Source: Bolinopsis microptera (lineage: Eukaryota > Ctenophora > Tentaculata > Lobata > Bolinopsidae). Taken from it: a DNA stretch of 60,000 nt. Positions 19,181 to 31,565 of this stretch are shown here, one piece after another. The DNA lies in NCBI RefSeq assembly GCF_026151205.1, contig NC_087077.1, positions 7,743,983-7,803,982 on the forward strand, given 5' to 3'. Below the pieces are notes generated by a model, which saw only the letters and a program-made list of their open reading frames with translations, was not told the origin of the DNA and searched no databases. Each line of letters starts with the position of its first letter. Positions within the stretch are counted from its first letter, which is position 1. The position numbers were made by a program, and so were the translations under genes.

Positions 19181-19281
19181 AAGTTATAGTGCTTTATCCA
19201 GAGTCCTTGCCGTTGCAGTAGCGCGCGCCCGCCGACCCGGCGGGCAAAACGTATATTTATAAATCCTCAGTAACACTTTTA

Positions 19282-19355
19282 TTACCTGGAGACCCCAGGC
19301 TATTATGTTCGTAAACATAAAGATTTGGCGGAATGACAGGCTGAGCGCCCAGTAA
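19282..19355 (+). mobile_element. MITE family 2, 74 bp, perfect 8-bp TSD
   Basis: Starts TTACCTGGAGACCCCAGG and ends GAGCGCCCAGTAA; flanked by CACTTTTA at 19274-19281 and 19356-19363. At 74 bp it is among the shortest elements here with a clear duplication. Confidence 0.85.
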
Positions 19356-19439
19356 CACTTTTACTGTCAGCAAATTTTGTTTCAAAAATTTAATTTAAAA
19401 TTATCAGCAAATAATTTAACTTTATTTAAACAAAGTCAA

Positions 19440-19910
19440 GAAGATCGGGAAAATCTAAAATATTGTCAAAAGTCTGAAGCAAATTCAACAAACAGGATTT
19501 CCCTAACAAATCCATTCTGGTAGTCAAATATTATTCTCCAAATAATTCACAATGTGTTGTCTCACAAGTTGTTCAAAAATATTACACAAAATACAAGTCA
19601 GAGATACAGGCCGATAATTTAAAGGGTATGCCTTTGACCCCTTCTTAAACAATCCGACAACAGATGCTGATTTCCATACTTTTGGCAATTCACCAGTTTT
19701 AACACATCCCTTAAATAATTCAGTTAATGCATCAACAATTTAGGGTGAACTCCATCTGGTCCACAACTTTTATAAACATTGAGCTTCAGTAATTCACTTT
19801 TCACAATAGGAGAGTTAATTTCAAGGTCAGAAATATTGTATTCCTCACTATCATGCATCAACTCAGGCAATGGTCCATGGGATTCAGTAGCAAACACAGA
19901 ACTTTATTTA
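19440..19910 (-). pseudogene. Decayed CR1-type LINE RT fragment
   Basis: On minus the frame reads SSVFATESHGPLPEL, then LLKLNVYKSCGPDGVHPKLL, after which stops and frameshifts appear. Further on, remnants such as YQNGFVRESCLLNLLQTFDNILD are recognisable. These blocks follow the LINE B ORF2 order (its SGPDGVHPKLL and CLSNLLETFDNILD), so this is an old relative. No end or duplication can be fixed. Confidence 0.7.
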
Positions 19911-20117
19911 CGATTTTGCACAGGAGTTCTTAAACAACCTGCAATATTTCGATCCTGAATTCATTCAGCGACCAAGATTAATGCTTACATTACTATATGG
20001 TGTTCTCCATCTATTCAGACTGTTTTTGCTTCCGAAATAAAATCCCTAATTACTCTGAACCTGATACAATGATTATATTCATTGGACCTCAAAAAATAAG
20101 CGTTTTACTGCACATAT

Positions 20118-20379
20118 CACGGGTCCGTATATAGCCGATTTTGCAGATTTAAGTTACAGAAAAGCTAGCGGACCTAGCGGCAATATCGGATAGCTAGCGG
20201 AAACTAGTGGGTGTGTTAATGAAGCTAGTACTATTCTCCGCTAGTTTGCGCGTGGCGTCCGCTATCCTCCGCTAGCCATCCGCTAGGTATGAATGCTGCA
20301 TTTTAGTGCATCTCCGTTAGGCGCCCGCTAGCCATCCGCTGGCTTTTCTGTAACTTAAATCAGGCAATACGGACCCGTG
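20118..20379. mobile_element. Fold-back element with CTAGCGG motifs, 262 bp
   Basis: Terminal inverted repeat CACGGGTCCGTAT / ATACGGACCCGTG, extending inward through AAGTTACAGAAAAGC and its complement. The middle carries many copies of CTAGCGG or its reverse CCGCTAG. ATAT lies on both sides, possibly a short duplication. It ends only 5 bp before the TSD of the next MITE. Confidence 0.75.
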
Positions 20380-20392
20380 ATATGATCTCAGT

Positions 20393-20656
20393 CAGTGAGG
20401 TAACAAAGGGCCCCGCTGACCCTGCTGTGCGGGGGGCGCCATCTAAGGGGGCGCAAAATTGTCGTTTGAATGTGGACAATTTAAAAAAACTTAACTGAGG
20501 TACTAGCAAAACTGCGCATTTTGCTCTAGAAACACACTTTTTAGAGATTTTACCGGCGTATCCTCTAAAATCACCTAATTTGTTCAATTTTAGGGAGGGG
20601 CACCGAAAGGGGAGGGGCGCCAACAGGCAACGTTATTAATGCTTTTCATGCCACTG
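20393..20656 (-). mobile_element. hAT-like MITE family 5, 264 bp, perfect 8-bp TSD
   Basis: Flanked by ATCTCAGT at 20385-20392 and 20657-20664. It matches the copy at 39398-39687 in reverse over nearly its whole length, and ends CCACTG as that copy does. The interior has GGGGGGCGCC-type blocks at both ends. It ends 126 bp before the NDUFA2 start codon. Confidence 0.85.
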
Positions 20657-20782
20657 ATCTCAGTTTGACTTATTGAGACATCATTAAGTCATGTACAGCT
20701 TTCCATTGTATTGTGTTTTTTTTTTGTGTTTAAAAATTGTGTTTTAACATCTGTTTTAACTAGTTTTAAACTCTATATAGGT

Positions 20783-21345
20783 ATGTCTGCGTTGAGGCTA
20801 TCAGGTGCTTTAAGGGAAGTTCGGATTGTGCTTTGTCAATACTCTGCAGCAAGTGCCGGTGCTCGTGAATTTGTGTCACAGAATTATGTAGAGCTGAAAA
20901 CAGAAAATCCAACTACCCCAATTCTGGTTAGAGAATGCAGTGACGTTAAACCCATGCTATATGCCAGGTGAGATTTAGATAGTTGGTACATGCATTGAAA
21001 TGTGAGCATATATTTAACTTGCATTACTGTGTAATAAATCATTTAAAAGTTCACAGCCTCTTTCTTACCCGCATGGTACCAGAAATTGATTCACTTAAAT
21101 AATGAAGATGTTGTCTTGCTTAGTAACAGTATAAATATTCAAACAAAGAAAAAATATCTGGTTACATTTTCCAGTTTCAGTTTGAAATTATTGAAAATTA
21201 TAACTTAATTCTTTAAATCAGGTTTGCCCATGGAAGAGAGAAGAGCGCAGGTATTGATGACCTTGAAAGCAGTGAGATCCTTGAGAAGCTTAAAAGCTTG
21301 GACGAATCAAGCTTACAGGAAGCTGGAAACTCGTCTGTGTCATAA
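20783..21345 (+). CDS. NDUFA2: NADH dehydrogenase 1 alpha subcomplex subunit 2 (complex I B8)
   Basis: Two exons, 20783-20967 and 21222-21345, joined in frame across a GT-AG intron (102 residues; human about 99). It is an accessory subunit of mitochondrial complex I with a thioredoxin-like L51/S25/CI-B8 fold. Diagnostic blocks are [38 protein letters not shown] and [10 protein letters not shown]; both conserved cysteines (18 and 52) are present. The ATG at 20783 lies 2 nt after an acceptor-like ctctatatag, which supports this start over the in-frame upstream ATG at 20711. The C-terminus ([16 protein letters not shown]) is diverged, as usual for the family. A MITE sits close upstream. Confidence 0.93.
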
Positions 21346-21563
21346 GACACTAAAAAGACTTAAAAGGACATTCGTGAGCTGCGAGATAAAACTGAATTAG
21401 TGGAACCCTTGTTGGATTTATATCAACTTTAGGGCTTTAATTTCCTTTGTCGTATGTATAATGTTTTAGTTTGACTCTGTGTATCTAAAGTCATTGACTG
21501 TGCAACTCATTGGTAAAGTTTATGACAAATTGTCAAACTTAGCGATGCAACCTTGCTAGGCTT

Positions 21564-21569
21564 AATAAA
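21564..21569 (+). terminator. Polyadenylation signal for NDUFA2
   Basis: AATAAA about 220 nt after the NDUFA2 stop; the nearest canonical signal downstream. Confidence 0.55.
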
Positions 21570-22613
21570 TGAATTATACTCTAGATTAAGTATTGTCATG
21601 CAAAGATATGTCCCTCAGTGGATTCGAGATCTGTCATTAAATTGGTTTTTAGCGTGATTGTGGAGTACACATGATAAATAATTTAAGATGTGTTTTCATA
21701 CTTTCATAGAAATGAATGATCAAACAAATCATATTAAGTTATTGCTCTCTAGATGCTATTAATAAACATTTTCTATTAATATTCAACAATCAACATACTT
21801 TGTTGAACAGCCACTCGTTTTACTGCCTTTCTTTAAATAAACTAAGTATCTTCAGCTAACCAGAGAATCATATAAATTTTAAGTTGTTCACTAAGAAACT
21901 TGAATACTGAATATTGATTTTGTCCTTGAATTTCTAATCCCATAAACTTCCACATTGATTAATCACAATTAACGGTAAACAGAACAGGAGGAGTTGCTTT
22001 CACATATATAACATCGACTGATGAATTTTCGAAATAAGAAACTCATAATTGTCTACATAATCTGATTATTTATCATTTATGAGCTTCAACTAATTGAATG
22101 CGGCATTCCATCTAGCCATCTAGGTCATGCAACGAGATAATATCTTGATAAGATTATGAACGATAATTGGGTCAAAATCGTTATTGTTTTATCCCGATGA
22201 TTTGGTACTGATAACTGTTAAATTAGTCAAACATTCCTCCGATTTAATTATAGAAATTTAAGATTTAATCCTTGGTGAATATGCTTTTTCTCATGAACGC
22301 CTACACAATCTAAAACACAAAGCAGAGCTTATTTAAATATATATATATAGACAGAGTTATGACTTATGTTAAGTCTTACTATTGTTATTACTATTATATA
22401 TCTAGTCTTTTAATCTAAATTCTGGACAAAACTATCATTAGGAGACAGGAACAGCATTCCCCTGATTACAAGACAACCCAAACAAAAGTATGGTAATTCT
22501 CAAGGCGTGGGCACATCTATATATATATATACCGAAATCGACGGATGACCGATAATATTCCATCTATTTATCATGATGTTAGTAACTAAAAATATTACAG
22601 AAAGGATTATAAT
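21570..22613. other. Intergenic, no feature seen
   Basis: AT-rich sequence between NDUFA2 and the kinase gene. Short AT dinucleotide runs occur (about 22337-22349). An acceptor-like tattacag ends at 22600, 13 nt before the kinase ATG. Confidence 0.4.
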
Positions 22614-25600
22614 ATGGCAACTGATCTGAAAGTGGGGAACAAGTACAGACTGGGAAGGAAGCTGGGAAGTGGATCTTTTGGTGACATTCATCAGGGTTAG
22701 TAAGGAATGGTAGGATTTAGGATACTATCTAGGATCGAGGATAGTTAAATTAAATGTTCACCTTTATAAACTCATCACTGTATGCTGATACTATTCCAGA
22801 TAAATATATTTTTCCTTTATTCTGGCTAAACCTATGAAAGTCCCTGTATTTCACAATCATTCACTCCCCACCTTAATCACAAACATTGTCAAGGAACCAC
22901 ACTGGCAACAGATGAGCCAGTAGCTGTGAAGCTGGAGAAGAGAAGAACAAAGCACCCTCAGCTCCACATAGAGGCTAAGTTCCTCAGTATGCTTCACGGA
23001 GGAAGTGAGTCCCCAGGTTAAAATGTCAAAAAGCCTGTGCTGTTTTCTGTACTGTACCCTGTGTAAATCAGATATTGAAATGTACTTAGTCTTATTGTAC
23101 ATGATTTACCTGAGATGATGTTTGTGCAAGATGTTATGTATTTTATGGTGTTAATGTTCAACTCATTATGTACATTTGCGACGACACTAATATAATATAA
23201 TGTGAGTGATTTGACGACGCCACGTTTCACGTTAATCTCTAAAAATAACATCGGATAATGTTTTTGGGCATCTAAGAGTGGGTTAAAGTTATGTAATATG
23301 GTATGTGCCGACCACCTTAGAAAATAGGTGGAACTTTCAGTGAAATTTTATTCAGTAAACAGTTGACGGAACAAACTTCGAACAATTTGATCGAGTTAAA
23401 TTAGCCAATACCTGTAAGACAGTGGTCAGTAATCTGGTGGATTCGTGTAGTGTTATAGAGTCTCATGATTTGATAGTTCTTTCATTCAAATTTCTGATTG
23501 TTTCTGAATAGACTCAGTGAAGACAGATTCTAATTGAATTTAATTTCATTACAATCTGTCTTCACTGAGTCTATTCAGAAATTTGAATGAAAGAACAGTG
23601 GTCAGTGTAATGGTTTATCAGCTCCATTTGTTTGAAAACATTTATCACGTGACTCCCATCTCCTGGCTGGTCCCAGTGTAATTGGTACTTATTATTATAT
23701 TATTATAATCATTTTGTCGCATGTCGCGACTTGTTCCTAGTGCAGCATAAGTGTGCATCTTTGCAATCGAATTAAGCAACGATTGGGTTTCATGACAAGG
23801 AATGACCTCATCATTTCTATGCTTAATTATTGTTTAGGATGAACTCTGATCCTTGTGAGGAATGAGAATTGTCAATGATTGTAGAATTAGTCGCGTTCTT
23901 CACAGCCTATCACTCAGAAATATATGATGTGCAAAATATTTTTTAGATTTACAATTAATAATGTACAATGTACATATTTAAAATATATAAATAATTAGAA
24001 TTAGATAAGCTGTTAATGATATTAAGTAGATATCCAGCATTTTCGTTCATTTTTACTGACCATGGGACTACCAAAAATAAGTTAACAATGAAGATAAATT
24101 ACTATATAATGAAACATTGTTTAAACTAACAATTTTGACGCTGTTCATTTTTGCCGAATTTAATGTTATGCCGTATATCTGTATATTTCATGGCTATTTT
24201 AAAGTGGCGCTGCATGTCAAATTACATGTAAAAGTTGCATTTTTAATACTCGAAAAGCCAATAATAATGCCAGCTCAATAAAATGTAATGCTCATGATCT
24301 AGATGATTTACAATTTGATATATGAAATTGTTTTACAATAGACCTGAATGAGTTCTGCTCGTGATAGTGAATAAGAAATTAGCCTCCGGAATTCAGTAGG
24401 CTGCAGCAATTTAATCACGTGTCAGAAGTCAGAAAAAAAATAGAATATTCGAGTGTAAACTTTATAAAAAGGTCCTTAGACAAAAATACCTGAACCTTTT
24501 ACTTTCATGAGTATTGAGTATGGTAGCACTTTGATAAAAGATTAAAATTCGAAGCCCCCTGGATGGCCATATTATCTTCCAGGTCCATGTTTTTCTGACG
24601 CCGAAACAATAATCCATTGGTACGGCCGTACGGGTGTGAGCGATTGTTATGACGGTTTACTTGATTGGCAAGCACCCGTTTGTGTAACATGCTTGCGTAC
24701 AAAGTAAAAATGCATAAATGTTTTACAAGTGGTTTAATCAATCCAATTTGAAGGAACAGTTTATACGGTAAGACTTAAGCAATATGTTTATTGAATATTT
24801 ATCCCATAATTTAAAACTCGTATCTTTAGTGTTATCAAATATCAATCACTGAGGAAATTTTAGAAGTGTTATGGAGATGTAGCTCTTGGTTTTTAGTACA
24901 ATCTATTTTAGTCTTATCAAGTATCTTGAGTCAATATATAAATTTGTCAGATTTGAGCCAATAGGTCAGTGTTTATCACAAACGAACAATCAACATTTTA
25001 AAATGTGTAATGGACATCAAAGGTTCACCGTTCAATAGATTACAAAATTATCGAATCAAATTGAGTTAAACTAACTTTAAAGTTAAATAAAAGAATGTAT
25101 ATGTCTCAATGTAGCGTTGTCGAAGTACAGCAGGCGCCTAAGCTATAGTCAAACGTTTTGATAGCATAATGTTCTAGCTGTGTGCTAAATAATAACGACC
25201 CAGATACACAATATGCTCATAATTACCTACCAAAAGGCTAATTCCCTAACACAAATCCCTCACAGTTGGCATTCCACAAATCATGTGGACGGGACAGGAG
25301 GGAGACTTCAACGTGCTGGTAATGGAGCTGTTAGGACCGTCTCTCGAGGATTTGTTTAATTTCTGTGGGAGAAAGTTCAGTATGAAGACAGTGTTGCTGC
25401 TGGCTGATCAGTTGATCAGTAGGATAGAGTACGTTCACTTCAAGGGCTTTATTCACCGGGACGTTAAACCTGATAACTTCTTGATGGGACCAGGTCAGTT
25501 TTACTATACCACTTGTATTTGTTGGTTTCATAAATTTTGATAACATATACCCAACATATATCTTATAATGTGTAATGATTGGAAAACACAGCGGCCATCC

Positions 25601-28600
25601 ATGCACAGTTTCTAACCATTATTTATGTTTCGAAATATGTTCGATCATATTTCAAAATATGTCCGGCCAGAAAAACGCGGGGTCACAAAGCGGTTTAAAT
25701 CATGCTTATCTTGAGACGTTCCTTCATCTTTCTTTAATTTCTAAATATTTCAGGAAAGAAAGGGAATTTGGTTTACGTCATAGACTTTGGATTAGCTAAG
25801 AGGTTCAGATGTCCGCGAACCCACCTGCACATTCCTTACAAAGAGCACAAGAATCTCACAGGAACTGCCCGCTACGCCAGTGTTAATACCCATCTTGGAA
25901 TAGGTAAAATCCGACACTGATCACCAATCTTGGGATCGGTATTTAGCGTGCAGGAATTTAATTTGCGGATTTTCAGTAACTCCATTGTTATGTTGTGATT
26001 CGATGTAATTATGCTATTTCAAGACCGACTTTGGTCATATTTTACACATATACATGACTGATGTAAAGATAATTTAGGTCAAGTGCTGTTATAGTTAGAA
26101 GATCCATCATACGAGTTTTAAGGCTAGTGTTTGAAGTCAACTGAAACAATCCCATCAATACTTGTTCAAAATATCATTTCGTAAGCAGTCAAAATTCCTC
26201 CTTGCTTTGCATACTTGAAATCGTGATTGGCGCATCACTGTCAGCTTGATTTTAATTTTTCTGTACTGTCGAAGTTGTGCGTAGGTGTAAAATTTTGGCA
26301 ACATCCGCGACTATGCAAAACATCTTCTACAACTAGCAGATTAAGTTCAAGCCGTCATGTAAAACATGAATTTTCACTCCGCAGTATATTCACGCGCACG
26401 ATCGAACGCACGCACATACCCGGCCCCTGATCTGATCTATGATAACATAAACCTCACTTATATAAGTTATATAAAATTCTCTGCTGTAAATTATAATAAC
26501 TGTGACACACTCTCAATGTTAGTCGTAATATGCTCATTTCAGAACAAAGCCGAAGAGACGACCTCGAGTCCTTGGGTTACGTTTTGATGTATTTCAATTT
26601 GGGATCCCTCCCATGGCAAGGGCTCAGAGCAGTGGACAAGAAACAGAAATACGAGAAAATCTGCGAGAAGAAACTCAGCACTTCAGTCGATATGCTGTGT
26701 AAAGGCTACCCGGGTAAGCTATGATAACAATTTTTCCAGTATAATAACAATTTTCTCCAAGACAAATTGCGAAATTTACAGCGTCTCTTTCTTGACAATC
26801 CCGGTTTTAAAATAGACGTTATGGTGTCGACTTCCTTAAATGGTGCAAGGGTCGCAAGGCCAGGGACCCAATCTATCGGTATTTGCGTCATTCGCGATTT
26901 AATATCTGTAGCCGTCTACAGGGACCACCAAAGTTCAGCTTGAACTAATTATGGTGCTCAAAAGTCGTACCAAGCCTTATCTTAGTAAGCCCTTTCCAGA
27001 GGATCAGAAATCAGAATGCTTAGCTTTAATTGTATCTTTTTAATCGTGTTTGAGTATGCAAATTGCAATATCCTTATTCGTTTTCCATTCCCAGCCAAGT
27101 TTTGAAAGATGGTGATTTAAAACTGATTTTACTCCCATAAACGTGAATTGCATTAGAAATATTGCTTGTTCAAAAACATCCACCTTACCAATTGCATTAT
27201 AATGAATGTACTTTTTGTGTGTACTTTTTTTCTTTTTTAAATATTTGGATTTGCTGGAGTGTTTAGTCGTCTTCCCGACATTTGATTGGTAATATGACTC
27301 AGGATAAGTTAAGTTTAAGTTCAGTATTTCAATTTTGTGCTTTGTTGAGTAAGAAAAAGATTCCGAACATCAAAACTAATTCAGCTGAGTTTGCGACGTA
27401 TCTGAACTACTGCAGATCACTCCGATTTGAGGACAAACCTGACTACTCATACCTCAGACAGCTCTTCAGATCCCACTTCTTGAAACAAGGATACAGCTAC
27501 GACTTCATCTTCGACTGGAACCTGCTCAAACACGTGAGTAGAAAGTGGTGCACCAACGTGATGTCGTGTTAGTTTTGCGTTAAACTACACACTCTACATA
27601 GTTGTGACGTATCATGAAGAAACTTTAAAAGTGGTCACGTTTGGCGGCGTGATTGACGATTTCTTACTTTTATTAATAAGTGGGAACGCCACGGCTGATT
27701 TTGGATTCGATACTAGGTAATAGGCTGTTTGCAACTGTTGGACATCCTTTTTTATTAGATGTTACTTATCGTATGCTTCTTATACTAAACTCGTTTCTTT
27801 TTAGGGCAGAAACAACGAGCCGAGCGAGGAACGAGATGAGATGATCCGGAATACGGTAACAGCTAACGGACCCCGGCGTATAAACTCCAGACTCAAAACG
27901 GCTGGTGAGTCCCAGGCTGACAAGGTCCTGCTAAGTGGGGCCTTCTTGAGACGTTCCAATACGGCCGAGAACAATCGTAAGTAGAATCATAAGCTACAAA
28001 CATTAGTCTTACCAAAAGTATCATAGAGCATCTCATATTCGTATTATCTTCAAAGCTGTATATGATTCGTGTCATTATCATGGATACATGTGTAAACAAT
28101 TGATAAAATGTACTCCATGGAAACTTTTCTTCTGTTCAGTTACCTGAAATATAAGAATATCTCACCAGCCTGGTACGTCTTTTGGTGACCTTACTAAACA
28201 TCTTCTCTGATGGAATGCACGATTTATTCAACCTGACCTGTGAACTATTTTGATCTAAACATTCCTCTCAGATTTTAAAGCATTCGTTTATTTGGAATGT
28301 TCTTCTAAATTACAATAAAAAGTTCACTGATATTTAGATTTATTGAATGATTAATTACGGTTAAATTTTGGTTAAAATTATTGAATATTTGCGATTAATA
28401 AGAAATAAGAATGTATTGACAGATTTAATAGTCTTAGATAGGTTCTTCATTTTGGAATGGGATGGAATTGTTTTAGGTTTTCCCCATAACTTTATAAGTA
28501 ATAGATTCATAGATTGTGTATTGCAACAAAATATGAATGTTTGTCAGTCTTTCTGCATACGTTTTGACTGGCTGTAAAATGTAATGTTTTTGTTTTTAAA

Positions 28601-28709
28601 ACTGCAGCTGAGTTTCCAGCTAAAGTTTGCCTCACTGTCACTATAACCCTTTTCAGGCACGACTGGGGACCCTTTGAGCCGGAGTAGATCTCACTTTCTG
28701 AACAAATGA
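22614..28709 (+). CDS. CSNK1D/E: Casein kinase 1, delta/epsilon type
   Basis: Eight exons: 22614-22695, 22894-23004, 25266-25493, 25754-25903, 26543-26713, 27385-27533, 27805-27976, 28657-28709. All introns are GT-AG and phases join (1116 nt, 371 residues). It is a Ser/Thr kinase acting in Wnt, circadian and vesicle signalling in other animals. Visible are the [18 protein letters not shown] start, glycine loop GSGSFG (18-23), lysine in VAVKLE (40), [22 protein letters not shown] (Asp130), IDFGLAK (DFG 151-153), [31 protein letters not shown] and [10 protein letters not shown]. Odd points are IHQG where the family has IYLG, and [10 protein letters not shown] where it has KYRDARTHQH. The tail is short and Arg/Ser-rich. 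The final donor (AATC|gtaagt) avoids a stop that readthrough would meet at once. Intron 2 is long (2.26 kb). Confidence 0.92.
23419..23606. repeat. Fold-back repeat in kinase intron 2
   Basis: Arms 23476-23529 and 23553-23596 are complementary over 44 bp, the left arm carrying a 10-bp extra segment; the loop is 23 nt. ACAGTGGTCAGT occurs at 23419-23430 and again at 23595-23606, overlapping the right arm end by 2 bp. This is either a small fold-back insertion or a templated snap-back duplication. Confidence 0.75.
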
Positions 28710-30251
28710 GCACTGAAAACCACGTGCAAAGCTAACAGGGAATGCGTGTGTGTGTGCACGTGCTGACGTGCACACTGGACTCGTTTGTACAGCTGTATAA
28801 AGATATTTTCAGAAGGGAAGGGAACCACAAGTGCACAGCTTTTTATTCAGAACTTTATAGAAGAGTAGTTGTAGTGGTAGTTTTATTATTGATTGATTTG
28901 AATGAGCCCAAAATTGAACGACATAAACAATTTTCTCGAATGCTTAATTATCATCAAACCTCACTTAACGGTTGGCCACTTTTTTTGCGTTCCTGAAAGT
29001 AGATCGTGCTCTAAAAGTTGTTGGTATGTCAGTACACTATGGGACAAGTAAACTCAAGTTCAGTGTGGTGGAAGATTAGTTTAATCTCAAACTTTAAAAT
29101 ATTTTCTCATAGCTCAGAATGAGCGAGATCATTAGGATGCAAAGGGCTCCATTGAAAAACCGCACGTTCATAATTATAACTGAATTTAAACCGCAATGTC
29201 GACTGCACAGTCGACTGCACAGCTTCAGCCTACACACATACCGCAGGGGAACAACAGCTCGCGTTTCGAATACTGCTGCGTTTAATTTGGGTAAAAATTA
29301 TCTTTCTGAACTTCTTTTCCGTTAAGTATGAGTAAGAAATAAGAATGGGTCAGTGACCAGTGTGCAAATCGGTCGAAGGAATGGTTCCGAGAACTGAAAG
29401 ATAATAAATTGGCCTTTTTGCAATTAGCGAACGATGAGTTGTGCTTGTTTAAGCTTGGAAGTTGCTTTATTGAAAGAACATTTATAGAACTGAGTCTGAC
29501 TTGTAGATCTGATCAAATTTAAGTATTGCAGCAACATTTCTCTCTTAAAATCATCGAGATTCAATTTGTGATTTGAACTGAAGGCAAAAAAGATAAAATT
29601 GAAATACTTTGTTAAGAAAAAGAGAAGGTTTGTCACTTTGATATGCATGAGTTATTACAATTTATGTTAGTTTTCGAAATTGTTGAACAACAAATTTTCT
29701 AAATGGTTAAAAATGAACAAGATCCTCCATGTATTTTGATTTACATTTTATTTTATAAAATTTAAAAATGAACATCGTTTTGTTACTTACTGAAATATAT
29801 AAGCATGTGACTTATTTTACAGAACTAATTTTTAGTACTTTTGAACTAACTTTTATAAATATTATAGCGAAAACGCATTTGTATCTGTAAAATATATGTT
29901 AAACAGATACCCTGATATTAAATTACACATGGGTATAACCTTCTTGAGACACAAAAGGACTGTTCCGGGCAGCCCTGAGAGCAGGACGGAAATGGTTGAC
30001 TGTGTCATCTGATAGTGTAACTGTAACTGATAGTGTAACTGTAACTGAATTTTAGTTATACTTTTGGTGAGTCTGAGATAAGAAAATCGTTTTACTTTGT
30101 AGCTAAGGAATCTCAAAAAAATAAAACAAATCAACTCGGTTCATACTTCTTTACATGGATATTTTATGTGACCAATAAACTTCTTCACACATGGCATGCC
30201 TCGTCAAGGAGATAACGGTATTCCTAGATGTTGTCGAACTTTCTTAAACGT
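28710..30251. other. Non-coding, no feature seen
   Basis: Sequence downstream of the kinase gene. An AATAAA at 29403-29408 is too far from the stop to assign firmly. Short tandem pieces occur (GTCGACTGCACA near 29199; TGATAGTGTAACTGTAAC near 30010). Confidence 0.4.
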
Positions 30252-30299
30252 ATCAGTTTTACTGGGTCGCGCTCTGAAGCGCGACCCAGTAAAACTGAT
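30252..30299. repeat. Perfect 48-bp palindrome
   Basis: Two 22-bp arms (ATCAGTTTTACTGGGTCGCG... and its complement) with a CTGA loop. It stands alone in AT-rich DNA. The CCCAGTAAAAC core recalls the ends of MITE family 2. Confidence 0.85.
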
Positions 30300-30539
30300 T
30301 ACGTAATCAAAATTTTCTTTTTTACCCACTAGAATAATAACAATTTGAAAATATTTTAATTCAAATTCCACTCAATTTCACTCTGATAGTGATAAAATTT
30401 AGAAATTTATCGAATATCCGGCTATAATAGTAGTTTAGAAGGTGCTTGGCCGGATATCATAACAATGATTTCGGCTCATCATGATAGCATTAGGGTAGCA
30501 TGAAACGTAGAGAAAAGTGTTTTCTAGGGAAAAAAGTCA

Positions 30540-30692
30540 AGGGAAGGGGGTCAGGCTATGATTACGTAATATTGCTGTCAGGAGGGGGGGGGGGGGGGTT
30601 GGATCTTGATTACGTGTTACGGTTGATTACGGAGGGGGGGAGGGGGGTAAAAATCGCTCAAATATTGATTACGTAATATGTGAACGACCCCT
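30540..30692. mobile_element. TTACGTAAT-type MITE, partial
   Basis: The right end GATTACGTAATATGTGAACGACCCC is followed by TAA (30692-30694); the same end type bounds 31399-31562. The middle holds long G runs (about 30585-30598 and 30633-30647). The left end is unclear. Confidence 0.55.
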
Positions 30693-30694
30693 AA

Positions 30695-31030
30695 GGGGCC
30701 ATCTACTTAGGACGTCCGGCAAATAGGGAGGGGCCGGATGGTTTTGAATTTCGGACAGGGGGAGGGGTGGTTTCTAAAAACCCGGTCGTCCGGAAATTTT
30801 GGCAGAATTAACGAAAAATTCTCATTAATTTCAACTCTTTGATACTAATTACTCAATCACAATGAATTTGAGTTGGTTTTATTTGTACTCTTAAAACTAG
30901 CTGGAAATCCGGACGTCCGGGGGAGGGGGTGGTTTTGAAAATTCGGACACACCCGGTTAGACTTAGGGGGACTGGGGAGGGGTGGTTTGAAAATCTGCGA
31001 TTTTGTCGGACGTCATAAGTAGATGGCCCC
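30695..31030. mobile_element. MITE with GGGGCCATCTACTTA ends, 336 bp
   Basis: Terminal inverted repeat GGGGCCATCTACTTAGGACGT / ACGTCATAAGTAGATGGCCCC with one mismatch. The middle has several CCGGACGT and AGGGGAGGGG blocks. Flanks TAA and AAA could be a degraded 3-bp duplication, as in PIF/Harbinger-type elements. Confidence 0.7.
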
Positions 31031-31398
31031 AAACTCCAAAGTCTGTAAGTCTAAGTTTTAATATTGAGTTTGCGGCAGTTAAACGGTCACATACCAAAAA
31101 AATAGTTTCAAAATAGAAACAATAAACTGAAATTCCACTCTTTGTAAAAACAAAGGGCCCTTTTCTCTTTACTTTATCAAAGAGACTTTAATTTCATTGT
31201 TTGATCTGAGACTCATTGTGCATTGGAACCTTGCCGGCACAATACCTGAATACCTCAAATCCCTGGTCTACACTGGAAGTACTGGACTGTTGGATCATTA
31301 TTAATTGTTCAGGGCGACATTATCATCAATTTGTTCTTCTCTTTCTTTCAGTATTCTCTTTAGCTTTAAGAAGTCATAGAGTTTTAATATCTTCTTTA

Positions 31399-31562
31399 GG
31401 GGTCGTTCACATATTACGTTATCATATTTTGGAACGTTTTTACTCCCCCTCCGTAATCAGTTTTACACATAGCTTTTGTGTCAAAATTACACTAGTGTAA
31501 TCATTCGGAACCCCCCCCCCCCCCCCCCCCCTCAGCTGATTACGTAATATATGAACGACTCC
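31399..31562. mobile_element. TTACGTAAT-type MITE, complete, 164 bp
   Basis: Ends GGGGTCGTTCACATATTACG and CGTAATATATGAACGACTCC, flanked by TTA on both sides. That fits the 3-bp duplication of PIF/Harbinger-like elements. A C run of about 21 nt lies inside (31511-31531). Confidence 0.75.
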
Positions 31563-31565
31563 TTA

